From positions 1-64,000 of the forward strand of contig CAVXNC010000001.1 in NCBI GenBank assembly GCA_963762865.1: a DNA stretch of 64,000 nt, written 5' to 3'. The position numbers and the translations under genes are program-made. Positions 35,931 through 44,900 of this stretch are shown here, in pieces (the first letter of the stretch is position 1; every line of letters starts with the position of its first letter). Origin of the DNA: DATHAP01 sp963762865. GTDB taxonomy: Bacteria; Actinomycetota; Actinomycetes; JACCUZ01. The notes below the pieces were generated by a model, which saw nothing but the letters and a program-made list of their open reading frames with translations, searched no databases and was not told the origin of the DNA.

Positions 35931-36607
35931 TGCGCAGCTACCCGCAGGCCAAGGACTTCGCACAGCAGCAGCACCGCACCGGGTCGACCTCCTGGCACAA
36001 CCTCTGCCAGATGTTCTCCCGGCAGTGCGTCGGCGCAGCACCCTTCGGCGCGTCCGCCCGTGAGGCGTTCAACGCGACCCCGGGCGAGGACCGTCACGAG
36101 TCGAGCCCGCCACCCCCGGGCGCGATCGCCTACTACGGCTTCGCCGACCACGGCGCCGGCCACGCCGTCTTCGCAGTGCACGGCGGCTTCGTGTGGTCCA
36201 ACGACATCCTGCGACCCGGCCGTATCGACCGCGTCCGCTGGGACGTCTTCCCGAACAGGTGGCGGCTTCCCTACCGCGGGTGGATCTCGCGGACACCCTC
36301 TGGCGAGCTGCCGATCCAGCGGTCGGCCGACCGGGGCGACCTGCCCGGCTACCGTCAGGGTCGCAAGGTCTACGCAAGCAGGATGCACCTCGAGCAGGAC
36401 GACTCGGACAGCGTGTGGAACCTGCAGGTCGCCCTGATGGCCCGCGGCTTCGAGTTCGAGGACGGGCCAACCGCCTACTACGGACGGCATACCCGACGGT
36501 GCGTCGCCGCCTTCCAGACCCGCCGCGGGTGGACCGGGCGGGACGCGGACGGCATCGCCGGTCCGCAGACGATCGCCCGGCTCGGCCTCGTGTGGGTCGC
36601 GGAGTGA
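35930..36607 (+). CDS. Leaderless peptidoglycan hydrolase (NlpC/CHAP-like plus PG-binding domain)
   Basis: A 225-residue protein with no signal peptide. The N-terminal domain looks like a cysteine peptidase of the NlpC/P60-CHAP type: candidate Cys in STSWHNLCQMFSRQCVGAAP, His in GAGHAVFAVHGGFVWSNDIL, and the endolysin-like end RWRLPYRGWISRTPSGELPI. The C-terminal 75 residues form a PG_binding_1 domain (VWNLQVALMARGFEFEDGPT, HTRRCVAAFQTRRGW, GPQTIARLG). ATG 35930 overlaps the preceding stop (TGATG). The architecture resembles phage endolysins, which also lack leaders. Release would need a membrane route, which the flanking membrane proteins could provide (inference). Confidence 0.75.
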   Translation: MRSYPQAKDFAQQQHRTGSTSWHNLCQMFSRQCVGAAPFGASAREAFNATPGEDRHESSPPPPGAIAYYGFADHGAGHAVFAVHGGFVWSNDILRPGRIDRVRWDVFPNRWRLPYRGWISRTPSGELPIQRSADRGDLPGYRQGRKVYASRMHLEQDDSDSVWNLQVALMARGFEFEDGPTAYYGRHTRRCVAAFQTRRGWTGRDADGIAGPQTIARLGLVWVAE

Positions 36608-37152
36608 CCAGCACCGTCGATCTCCGGGAGGGCTCCCGAGCCGAGCTCGAGCAGCTGCGGACGTCGGCGCGCGGCTGGCACGGTGCGCAGCTGGCGGTCC
36701 TTGGCTTCATCGGCCTGTGCGGCGCCCTGCACGACGCCGGAGACGCCACCGGGCCGCCCTGGCTTCAGCAGGTCGCCGCCGCACTCGTCCTGATGGCTCT
36801 CGCTGTCGCCTGCGTCGCGACCGTGCTCGTGGCCACGGAGGCGTGGCCGCTCCGCGGCGCATCGGGCACACCGGAGCTGCAGGCGCGGCACACCGTCGGC
36901 CATCTGCGCCTCGGCATCGGCCTCACGTTCGTAGCCGTGGGCATGGCGGCGCTCGCCACCAGCTCCTCCTGGTGGCCGGCAGACGTCGCCGACAGCCACC
37001 TGGTGACGGTCACGACGAGTCAGGGGACGCTGTGCGGCCGGCTGCTCGACGCGCAGGAGGGCGCCGTCGTGCTGGACGTGGCAGGACGACGGCTCGCGGT
37101 ACCGCTCGACCAGGTGGCCGGCCTCGGGCCGGTGCAGCGCTGCCCCGGCTGA
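36604..37152 (+). CDS. Three-helix membrane protein with external Cys domain
   Basis: A 182-residue protein starting at GTG 36604, overlapping the hydrolase stop (GTGA). Three hydrophobic helices (QLAVLGFIGLCGALHDAG; VAAALVLMALAVACVATVLV; LRLGIGLTFVAVGMAALATS) are followed by a ~70-residue domain with beta character and two cysteines (TTSQGTLCGRLLDAQEGAVV, LDVAGRRLAVPLDQVAGLGP, QRCPG). No family recognised. Small size, few helices and operon position next to an endolysin-like hydrolase allow a holin/transporter idea, but no direct motif supports it. Convergent with the GGDEF-EAL gene, 13 bp apart. Confidence 0.7.
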   Translation: MTSTVDLREGSRAELEQLRTSARGWHGAQLAVLGFIGLCGALHDAGDATGPPWLQQVAAALVLMALAVACVATVLVATEAWPLRGASGTPELQARHTVGHLRLGIGLTFVAVGMAALATSSSWWPADVADSHLVTVTTSQGTLCGRLLDAQEGAVVLDVAGRRLAVPLDQVAGLGPVQRCPG

Positions 37153-37165
37153 GCGTTCTGCCGGG

Positions 37166-39730
37166 TCAGGTCGACGCGGTCGCGAACTGCGCGAGGTGCG
37201 TCCGCCGGTGCGCCAGCCACTGGTCGAGCCAGCCGGCGAAGAGCGCCGGGGGCATCGGGCGCGCCACGAGATAGCCCTGCGCCTGGTGGCAGCCCGCGCC
37301 GGCGAGCTGGTGCCAGGCCTGCTCGGTCTCGACACCCTCGGCGACGACGACCAGCGAGAGGTTGCGGCCGAGATCGACGATGGACCGCACGATCATCAGG
37401 TCCTCGACGTCGCGGCCCAGGTCCTTCACGAAGCTCTTGTCCACCTTGAGCTCGTGCACGGGCAGGTGCCGCAGGTTGGACAGCGAGGAGTGCCCGATGC
37501 CGAAGTCGTCGATAGCGAGTCGCACCCCGAGAGCGCGCAGTGCGTGCAGCGACGCGATCGAGCGCGTGGGGTCGCTCATCACGGTGCTCTCGGTGATCTC
37601 GAGTGTCAGGAGCGGCGCGGGTACCTCGTGTCGCATCAGCAGGTCGGCGACCACTCCGGCCAGGGTGTCGTCGGCGAGCGACCGGGCCGACAGGTTGACG
37701 GCGACCCCCAGCGACAGCCCGTCGCGCAGCCACCCGGCGCAGGCGTCGAGGGCCAGGTCGAGCACGTGCTCGGTCAGCGCCTGCATGAGGCCCGCCTTCT
37801 CGGCGAGGGGGATGAAGTCGTCCGGGCCCAGGACGCCGTGTGACGGGTGGTCCCATCGCGCCAGCACCTCGACGCCGGCGACGCCACCCGTCGCCAGGTC
37901 GGCCTTCGGCTGGACATGGATGCTGATCTCGTGGTCGTCGATGGCCGCGCGCAGGTCGGTGACCAGGGCCAGCCGCGCCGGGCTCGAGGTGTCGAGGTCG
38001 GCGTCGAAGACGCGCACCCCGCCACCGGCCGACTTCGCGGCGTACATCGCGACGTCCGCCCGCTTCAGCAGGCCGCTCACGTCCGACGCCTGACCCGGCG
38101 CCAGCGACGCACCGATGGACGCGCCGACCTGCACGGGGATGCCGTCCAGGTCGGTCGGATGGCGCAGCGCCGAGAGGACGCGCTGGGCGACGGTGCGAGC
38201 ATGCGCCGCGTCGACGCAGTCGGGCAGCAGCAGGGCGAACTCGTCGCCGCCGAGTCGGGCCACCGTCATCGACGGGTCGACCGCCTCGAGCATCCTCGCG
38301 GCCACCACCTTCAGCAGCTCGTCCCCGTGCTGGTGGCCGAGGGTGTCGTTGACGTCCTTGAAGCCGTCCAGGTCCATGATCATGACCGCGAACTGCGCCG
38401 TCCCGCCCTCGTTCATCAACGAGAGCTCCTCGTCGATGCGGCGCTGCAGCAGGACGCGGTTGGGCAGGCCGGTCAGCGCGTCGTGCAACGACTCGTGGCG
38501 GAGCTGGTCGATGAGACGACTGTTCTGCAGCGCGATGCCGGCGTGGTTGGCGACCGTCTCCAGCAGCCGCATGTCACTGACGTCGAAGGTGCGCACGTCC
38601 CCCAGCCGGTCTGCGACGGTGAGCGTCCCGATGACCCCGGCGTCGCCGCGCAGCGGGACCACGATCGCCTCCCGCCACCGGCGGGCGGCCAGGTGGGCGC
38701 GGGCCGTCAGGTCACGCGACCCACGCGGCATCAGGATGGGTCGCATGTCGACAACCGGGAGCAGCGTCGACGGGTCGTCCGGACGCAGCTGGAGGTTCTC
38801 CCGCATCAGCCGGCCGCTCGGGCTCAGCCCGATCCGCACCGAGCTCTCGCCGGAACCGAAGAACGTGATCTCGGCGTGCTCGCTGCGCAGCAGCTCCTTC
38901 GCCTCGGCCAGGACGCTGCCCAACGTCTCGGTGACCTCCGGCGTGCTGGTGACGGCCTGGCTGAAGCGGTAGAGCCGCTCCAGGCTGAGGTGGCGTTCGG
39001 AGAGTCGGGAGTACGCCCGGTAGCCGATGACGAGGAACGCGCCGGCACCTGCGGCCGGCAGCACGGCGATCGGGGAGGCGTCGAAGGCGTAGACACCCAG
39101 GACCGCGACCGTGGTGACGCCCATCGCCAGGGCCGGGTAGATGGCGATCTCCGCCAGCAGGCCACGGAGCGACAGGGAGCGCTCGTGCAGGCCGATCACG
39201 AGCTGGGTCGTCGCTGCGTCGAGCACGGCCGTGGCGGCAACCGCGAGGTAGACGGCGAGGATCCACTGCCAGCCGAAGTCGTCGGTGGGACCGTCGCCCA
39301 GGACGAGGGTGTAGAGCGTCACGGCGAGGATGCCGTCGGTCGCCTTCAGCGCCAGGTTGTAGGCGAGCTTCAACCCGCGCTGGTGCCGGTGGAAGAGGTA
39401 GGCCAGTGCGCCGCCGGTGACGAAACCGGCGACCAGCGCACCGGGAGCCGCGAAGGCGAGCCCCAGCACCAGCGGGATCTCGCTCAGGGCCAGCGTCTGG
39501 GCCTCGCGCTTCACCTGGACGTGCAGGACGAAGACCTCGGCCACGACTCCGAGCGCCGTCAGCACCAGGTAGCCGAGAACCTCCTCCCTGGTGACCGGCA
39601 CGGGGACGACGCCGGCCAGGACCGCGAGCGTCCCGGAGAGAGCGACCAGGGCAGCCACCACCCCCGCGACGGCCCACCACTGCGGTGGCCGCGCGGAATG
39701 GACCCTGCGACGCCATCCGGCGACTGCCAT
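37166..39730 (-). CDS. MASE-like sensor with GAF, GGDEF and EAL domains (c-di-GMP turnover)
   Basis: An 854-residue membrane protein that may make and degrade cyclic di-GMP. About seven transmembrane helices (residues 15-240) form a MASE-like sensor, then a GAF-type domain (about 270-400: SGRLMRENLQLRPDDPSTLL, VPLRGDAGVIGTLTVADRLG). The GGDEF domain is canonical (HDALTGLPNRVLLQRRIDEE; RLGGDEFALLLPD). The EAL domain has GVEVLARWDHPSHGVLGPDD, VNLSARSLAD, LEITESTVMS, IDDFGIGHSSLSNLRHLPV and ELKVDKSFVKDL, so catalytic residues look intact. ATG 39730 was chosen, following a GGGGTGGGG stretch; a GTG 12 bp upstream is possible. Confidence 0.92.
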   Translation of the reverse strand: MAVAGWRRRVHSARPPQWWAVAGVVAALVALSGTLAVLAGVVPVPVTREEVLGYLVLTALGVVAEVFVLHVQVKREAQTLALSEIPLVLGLAFAAPGALVAGFVTGGALAYLFHRHQRGLKLAYNLALKATDGILAVTLYTLVLGDGPTDDFGWQWILAVYLAVAATAVLDAATTQLVIGLHERSLSLRGLLAEIAIYPALAMGVTTVAVLGVYAFDASPIAVLPAAGAGAFLVIGYRAYSRLSERHLSLERLYRFSQAVTSTPEVTETLGSVLAEAKELLRSEHAEITFFGSGESSVRIGLSPSGRLMRENLQLRPDDPSTLLPVVDMRPILMPRGSRDLTARAHLAARRWREAIVVPLRGDAGVIGTLTVADRLGDVRTFDVSDMRLLETVANHAGIALQNSRLIDQLRHESLHDALTGLPNRVLLQRRIDEELSLMNEGGTAQFAVMIMDLDGFKDVNDTLGHQHGDELLKVVAARMLEAVDPSMTVARLGGDEFALLLPDCVDAAHARTVAQRVLSALRHPTDLDGIPVQVGASIGASLAPGQASDVSGLLKRADVAMYAAKSAGGGVRVFDADLDTSSPARLALVTDLRAAIDDHEISIHVQPKADLATGGVAGVEVLARWDHPSHGVLGPDDFIPLAEKAGLMQALTEHVLDLALDACAGWLRDGLSLGVAVNLSARSLADDTLAGVVADLLMRHEVPAPLLTLEITESTVMSDPTRSIASLHALRALGVRLAIDDFGIGHSSLSNLRHLPVHELKVDKSFVKDLGRDVEDLMIVRSIVDLGRNLSLVVVAEGVETEQAWHQLAGAGCHQAQGYLVARPMPPALFAGWLDQWLAHRRTHLAQFATAST

Positions 39731-39771
39731 GCCCCACCCCACTCAGCGTGTCTGCCCGTCACAGGTATCGG

Positions 39772-39806
39772 CCGCTGGGCCGGGACGTTGAGTCCCGGCC
39801 CAGCGG
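39772..39806 (-). terminator. Perfect 15-bp hairpin after the subtilase gene
   Basis: CCGCTGGGCCGGGAC (39772-39786) and GTCCCGGCCCAGCGG (39792-39806) form an uninterrupted stem with loop GTTGA. It lies 49 bp past the TGA (39856) that would end the subtilase if its frameshift were repaired, and only 41 bp upstream of the next gene's ATG. It probably ends subtilase transcription; the downstream promoter would have to sit within or after it. Confidence 0.85.
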
Positions 39807-39858
39807 CGTCACGCTCCGTAGTCCCCGCCGGCACCCCTGACGGCGGGATCCCCGGTCA

Positions 39859-40080
39859 TCCCCAGCTGCCCGTCGCCCACGACGAGCCGGCCCACGAGCT
39901 GCCCGCCCACGACGAGCCGGCCCATGACGAGCCGGCCCAGGAGCTGCCGGCCCACGAGCTACCGGCCCACGAGCTGACCCGCCCAGGACGAGCCGGCCCA
40001 CGAGCTGCCGGCCCAGGACGAGCCGGCCCACTTGGTGCCCGCCCAGGACGAGCCGTTCCACAGGCCGCCGTTCCAGCTCG
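39859..40080 (-). repeat. Tandem 15-bp repeat encoding Ser-Ser-Trp-Ala-Gly pentads
   Basis: The 3' end of the subtilase gene is a run of 15-bp units coding SSWAG-like pentads, preceded by WNGGLWNG and SSWAGTKWAG. About five units are in the annotated frame. Seven more (ending SSWAT-GSWG, TGA at 39856) continue in the next frame after one extra A at 39977. Codon choice varies between units (TCG TCC TGG, AGC TCG TGG), so it is an old repeat and not a recent duplication. Confidence 0.8.
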
Positions 40081-41575
40081 TCTCGCTGGCCTCCTGCACG
40101 GAACGGGTCGCCGTCGAGTAGGACTTGCCGAAGATGTCCTTCTCGCCGGTGAGGGTCACCCCGTTGAGCTCCACCCGCGCCGACCCGCGGGCAGCGTCGA
40201 GGCTGCCGGTGCCGGTCGACCGCACGAAGGTCTGCACGGCCAGCGGTGCCGGCGCCTGGCTGGCGGCGTACACGTCGACCAGACCGTTGCCCTGTGCCTG
40301 CGAGTTGGCTGCCGGCAGCGAGCGGGCGGTCCGGGTGAGCAGTGCCTTGACCTGGTCCGGGGTGAGCCACGGTCGCTGCTCGAGGAGCAGAGCCGCAGCA
40401 CCGCTGACGACCGCGGCCGCCTGCGACGTACCGCTGCCCCGGAAGAACCGGTCCTCGATCGTCGCCGTCGCGCCGTAGGTGACGTCGACGAAGGAGCCGG
40501 GAACGCGCAGTCCCTGCAGCGAGGCGCCGGGGGCGACCAGATCGGGGTTGCGCGCCCCGTCACCGCGGGTCGAGAACTCCGGGATCGTGTCGTCGCTGAT
40601 GGACGGCGTGCCCCGGCTGTCCTCCGCGCCCACGGCGAGCACGTACGGGTCCTGCGCCGGGTTGAGGAGCTTGCCGGTGCCGGTCCCGTCGTTGCCCGCC
40701 GAGACCACGACCACGACGCCCTTCAGCCAGGCCACCTCGGCGGCGTAGGCCAGCGGGTCGAGCACGTACCTCTGCATCGACGGGGTGCCGAACGACAGGT
40801 TGAGGACCCGGATGTTGAGGCCCGGGTCCTTGCGGTGCTGGACCACCCAGTCGATGGCGGCGATGACCTGCGAGACGTCGGTGCGCCCCAGGGCGTCAGC
40901 CACCTTGAGGCTGATCACCCGGGAACCGGGCGCCATCCCGGTGTAGGTCGCCGACGAGGTCAGGTTGCCCTCGTTGGACGCGATGATCCCGGCCATGAAC
41001 GTGCCGTGGCCGAAGGTGTCCACGTAGCGGGTGTCCGAGCTCTGCGACTCGAAGGAGATGTCCGGTCCGTTGAGGACCTGGCCGGGCGCGTCGAGCCCTG
41101 CGACGGGTGCGACGCCGGAGTCGATCAGTGCCACGTCGACGCCCTTGCCGGTGACGCCGGAGCCCCACATCCGCTTCGCGCCCGTTACCTGGGCGACGTT
41201 GTACATCGAGCCGGAGTCGGTGTTGGCGTCGTACCGCGCGCCCTGCAGCCTGAGCGGCGCGTCCGGCGTGACGCCGAGCACCCCGGCCGACCGGCGCAGT
41301 CGGCTGACCGACTCGCCGGGCAGGGTCACGATCGCCGCGCCGAGCCCGTGCAGCTCCTTCTCGACGACTCCACCCAGTCGTGCCACCTCGTCGCCCACCG
41401 ACCCCATGGCCCCGGTGGCGGTCCGCACGACGAAGCGCGCAGCCTCCCCGGAGACGGGCGACGGCGCCGCGGACGAGACGGACGACGTACCAGGCACGGC
41501 ACAGACAGCCGCCGCGGCCAGGGCCGCGACGAGCATCCGGAGCCGGGCCGGGACGGCCGGCCGGGTCAGGTCCAC
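39959..41575 (-). CDS. Secreted subtilisin-like serine protease (S8 family), tail frameshifted
   Basis: The S8 catalytic triad is complete: Asp in DVALIDSGVAPVAGLD, His in DTFGHGTFMAGIIASNEG and Ser in FRGSGTSQAAAVVSGAAALL, plus oxyanion Asn in VVVVSAGNDGTGTG. GTG 41575 places a clean signal peptide first (PAVPARLRMLVAALAAAAVC), then a propeptide; a GTG at 41695 would add 40 unlikely residues. The C-terminus carries Trp-rich SSWAG pentads and stops with QLVGR at 39959 because of an extra base. Repair extends it by about 34 residues to 39856. The pentads probably bind wall glycans or help attachment (inference). It is divergent from a c-di-GMP protein and upstream of another. Confidence 0.88.
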   Translation of the reverse strand: MDLTRPAVPARLRMLVAALAAAAVCAVPGTSSVSSAAPSPVSGEAARFVVRTATGAMGSVGDEVARLGGVVEKELHGLGAAIVTLPGESVSRLRRSAGVLGVTPDAPLRLQGARYDANTDSGSMYNVAQVTGAKRMWGSGVTGKGVDVALIDSGVAPVAGLDAPGQVLNGPDISFESQSSDTRYVDTFGHGTFMAGIIASNEGNLTSSATYTGMAPGSRVISLKVADALGRTDVSQVIAAIDWVVQHRKDPGLNIRVLNLSFGTPSMQRYVLDPLAYAAEVAWLKGVVVVVSAGNDGTGTGKLLNPAQDPYVLAVGAEDSRGTPSISDDTIPEFSTRGDGARNPDLVAPGASLQGLRVPGSFVDVTYGATATIEDRFFRGSGTSQAAAVVSGAAALLLEQRPWLTPDQVKALLTRTARSLPAANSQAQGNGLVDVYAASQAPAPLAVQTFVRSTGTGSLDAARGSARVELNGVTLTGEKDIFGKSYSTATRSVQEASETSWNGGLWNGSSWAGTKWAGSSWAGSSWAGSSWAGQLVGR

Positions 41576-41704
41576 GAACTCCCCCACGACGCCAGCGGCT
41601 GCGGGCGGCCCGAGGGCTGCGGCAGCCACGGCGGTGGCATGCATGTGCTCATGCGTTCTCCCGTGTGCTTTGGGTGCCGGGCGATTTCCCGACACAGTGA
41701 GTGA

Positions 41705-41716
41705 GTATCTAGATAC
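41705..41716. promoter_or_regulatory. Palindrome GTATCTAGATAC upstream of the subtilase gene
   Basis: A 12-bp perfect, AT-rich palindrome in the 393-bp gap (41576-41968) between the divergent subtilase and GGDEF-EAL genes. It stands out against GC-rich DNA and lies beside promoter-like sequence (GTTGTTACA). The rest of the gap shows no gene. Confidence 0.4.
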
Positions 41717-41968
41717 GTTCCGTGTTGTTACAGCGGAGGGTCAAGACGTCACCCGGACGGCCCAGGACTTCGGCGACGTAGTGGACAGATCGGGCTGGTG
41801 ACCGCCCGCCGTCGGCGGCGCAGCGTGACCGGCCAGACCAGGCAGCACGACGCCGGTCGGTCCGGCTGCTCGCATGGTCTGGAAAGGGTCAAGGCGCTTC
41901 AAGTCCCTCGTCAGCGCGCCGATAAGCCTCCTCATGGGGTGGACCAGGCGCGTCCCGGAGGTGACCTG

Positions 41969-44900
41969 ATGCAGGCTGCCCTCTGGGCTGTCACCGGAGG
42001 CGGTGTCTCGCTGGCGCTCGTCGTCCTGACCCTGCGCAGCAAGGCCGCCGACCCCCTGCCAGGTCTCCTGCTCGCCGCGGGTGTGGCGCTGCTCTCCGCG
42101 GCCAACGCGGTGGCGCTGGTCGACGGGGGTTCGCCCTCGTACGCCGACGTGCCAGGCCTGCTCGCATATCCCGCGCTGGCGGCCGCCGTGACGGCGTTCC
42201 AGCGGGACCGGGTGCGCCGCGACCGGGACAGCCTCCTGGACGCCCTGGTCGTGACCGTCGCCGCCGCCCAGGTGGGCTGGCTGATCCTCCTCGAGCCCGT
42301 CCTCACCGACTCGTCGACCGGGCTGTCAACCACCGTGCTCACCGGTGCCTACGCCCTGTGCAACCTGCTCGTCCTCGGCGTCTCCGCCCGGCTCGGCTTC
42401 GCCCTGCTCGCGTCGCACGACGTGACGGGGCGCCTGCTCATCGCCGGCCTCCTGGTCGGCGTCGCGTCCGACGTCGCCGCCTCCCTGACCGACGTCCGAG
42501 CCTTCGAGCTGGGCTGGCTCGTCGCCTTCGCCCTCCTGGTGCTCGCCGTCCGCCAGCCCGGGATGGCGACCCCGGAGCTCCGCCCGGTGGTCGCGAACCC
42601 GGCCCGGTTGGCCACGGTATGGCGCTTCGTCGTGCTGCTGGCCCTGGCCTGCCTCGTCTCGCCGGTGCTCGTCCTGACCCACGCCACGACCGGCGGCGTG
42701 ACCCAGGCGGCCGTGGTGCTCGGCGGCGCGGTCTTCCTCTTCGCCCTCGCACTGATCCGGATCGTCAGCCTGCTCTCGCGCCTGCGGCGCACCCTCCGCC
42801 GGGAGCACGTCCTGCGCGACGCCACCGGCGCGCTCGTCGGTGCCGCGAGCCGCGGCGGGGTCCGCGACGCCGCCCTCGACGCCGCCCTCGAGCTGGTCGA
42901 CCAGCCGGGCAGCCGGGCCTGGCGGGTCGACGGGGACCCCGGCGGGACCGTGGCCCAGGCCTCCGACGACGAGGACGTCGCGACCTTCCTCGACTCCTCC
43001 GAGCTCGCGAGCTTCCCCGACCCCGACGAGGGCATCGGGCTGCTCGCCGGCCCGTCGCTCCTGCACGCCACGCTGGGCGTGCCGAGCGGGCACACCCTCG
43101 TGCTGGTCGCACTACCTGCCCGGGGGGCGGCGCGGGAGGCGGCGATCGTCGCCGTGGAGCACCCGCCGTCGCCGCGGACGATGGCCGCTTTGCAGTCCCT
43201 CGCCGCCACGATGCAGCTCGCCCTGGAGCGTCTGGACGTCGGCGAGATCATGGTCGAACGGCGCAGCGAGCGCCGCCTGCGGCTGATGCTGCAGTACGCG
43301 TCGGACGTCATCTGCATCCTCGACCACGACCTGACGATCGTGCACGTCACCCCTGCGATCGAGCCGATCGTGGGCATGCCCGCCCCGGAGCTGCTCGGCA
43401 TGAACTGGCTCGACGTCGTCACCGAGGTCGACCGCGACGCGGCCCGCGACCTGGTCAGCCTCGCCCAGGGTGGTCGCCCGGCGCGTGGCGAGGTCCGCCT
43501 CAACACCGAGGAAGGCCTCACCCGGCATGTCGACGCCGTCGTCACCGAGGTCATCGACGAGGACCTGATGGGCTTCGTGGTCACCTGCCACGACATCACC
43601 GACCGCCACGAGCTCGAGCAGCAGCTCACCCACCAGGCCTTCCACGACGCGCTGACCGGCCTGGCCAACCGGGCGCTCTTCCGCGACCGCCTCGGGCACG
43701 CGATGGCCCGGGCCCGCGGTGCCGGCGGCTACGCCGTGCTCTTCATCGACCTCGACGACTTCAAGACGGTCAACGACAGCCTCGGGCACGCCGTGGGAGA
43801 CGAGCTGCTGCGCGAGATGACGACCCGCCTCCGGACCTGCCTGCGCGAGGGGGACACCGCCGCGCGGCTCGGCGGCGACGAGTTCGCGATCCTGCTCGAG
43901 GACGTCACCGGCGACGACCACTGCACGGACATCGCCCGCCGCCTGGTCGAGGCGATGGCCCTGCCCTTCCACATCGGCGGCACCGAGGTCACCACTGGTG
44001 CGAGCATCGGCATCGCGGTCGGCAACGCGGCCAGCCCCGAGGACCTGATGCGCAACGCCGACCTGGCCCTCTACGACGCCAAGAACGCCGGCAAGAACCG
44101 CTACGCCGTCTTCGCGCCGACCATGCACGAGGCGGCCCTTGCCCGGCTGTCCCTCACCAGCGACCTGCGCCACGCCATCGAGCGATCCGAGCTCGTCGTG
44201 CACTACCAGCCGCTGGTGGCGCTCGCGTCCGGCGGGATCCTCGGCCTCGAGGCACTGGTCCGATGGCAGCACCCGGAGCTCGGGTTGCTCCCGCCCGGCC
44301 AGTTCATCGCCCTCGCGGAGGAGACCGGCCTGATCGTGCCGATCGGCCGCATGGTGCTCCAGACGGCCCTGCGCGACGCGGTGCGCTGGCAGCGGGCGTA
44401 CGAGGAGCACGGCACCCTGCACATGGCCGTCAACGTGAGCGGCCGGCAGCTGCAGGACCCGGCCATCGTCGACGACGTCCGCACCGCGATCAAGGCGAGC
44501 GGGATCGACGCCTCGACCGTGGTGCTGGAGATCACCGAGAGCGTCCTGCTGCCCGGGGACGGGCTCGTCGTCGAGCGGTTGCATGCGCTCGCGGCCCTCG
44601 GCGTGCACCTCTACATCGACGACTTCGGGACGGGCTACTCGTCGCTGAGCTACCTGCAGGCCCTGCCGGTCGACGGGTTGAAGCTGGCGCAGGAGTTCGT
44701 CGAGTCGCTGCCCGGCTCCGAGACCGAGTCCGGCCTGGTGCGCACCATCCGCGACCTTGCCGAGACGCTGGGCCTGTCCGCCGTTGTCGCGGAGGGCATC
44801 GAGCGCGAGGAGCAGTGGAGCTCACTGCTGTCGCTCGGCTACAGCGTCGGCCAGGGCTTCCACCTCGCGGTGCCGATGCCGGCCGACCAGGTGCCCGGGT

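Noticed and set aside
35930..36607. Prophage lysis cassette
   Set aside because: The hydrolase resembles endolysins, but no capsid, tail, portal or terminase gene is nearby and the flanking genes are chromosomal. A prophage remnant is not supported, though the lysis-like layout remains a finding.
39859..40080. The SSWAG tract as a non-coding tandem repeat or CRISPR-like array
   Set aside because: Period is 15 bp with protein-level regularity and variable third bases. It is a coding repeat within the subtilase gene.
37847..41704. A 1285-codon open frame on the + strand
   Set aside because: It runs antisense through the GGDEF-EAL and subtilase genes. Long antisense frames are expected at this GC content; its protein has no domains and is Arg/His/Gln-rich.
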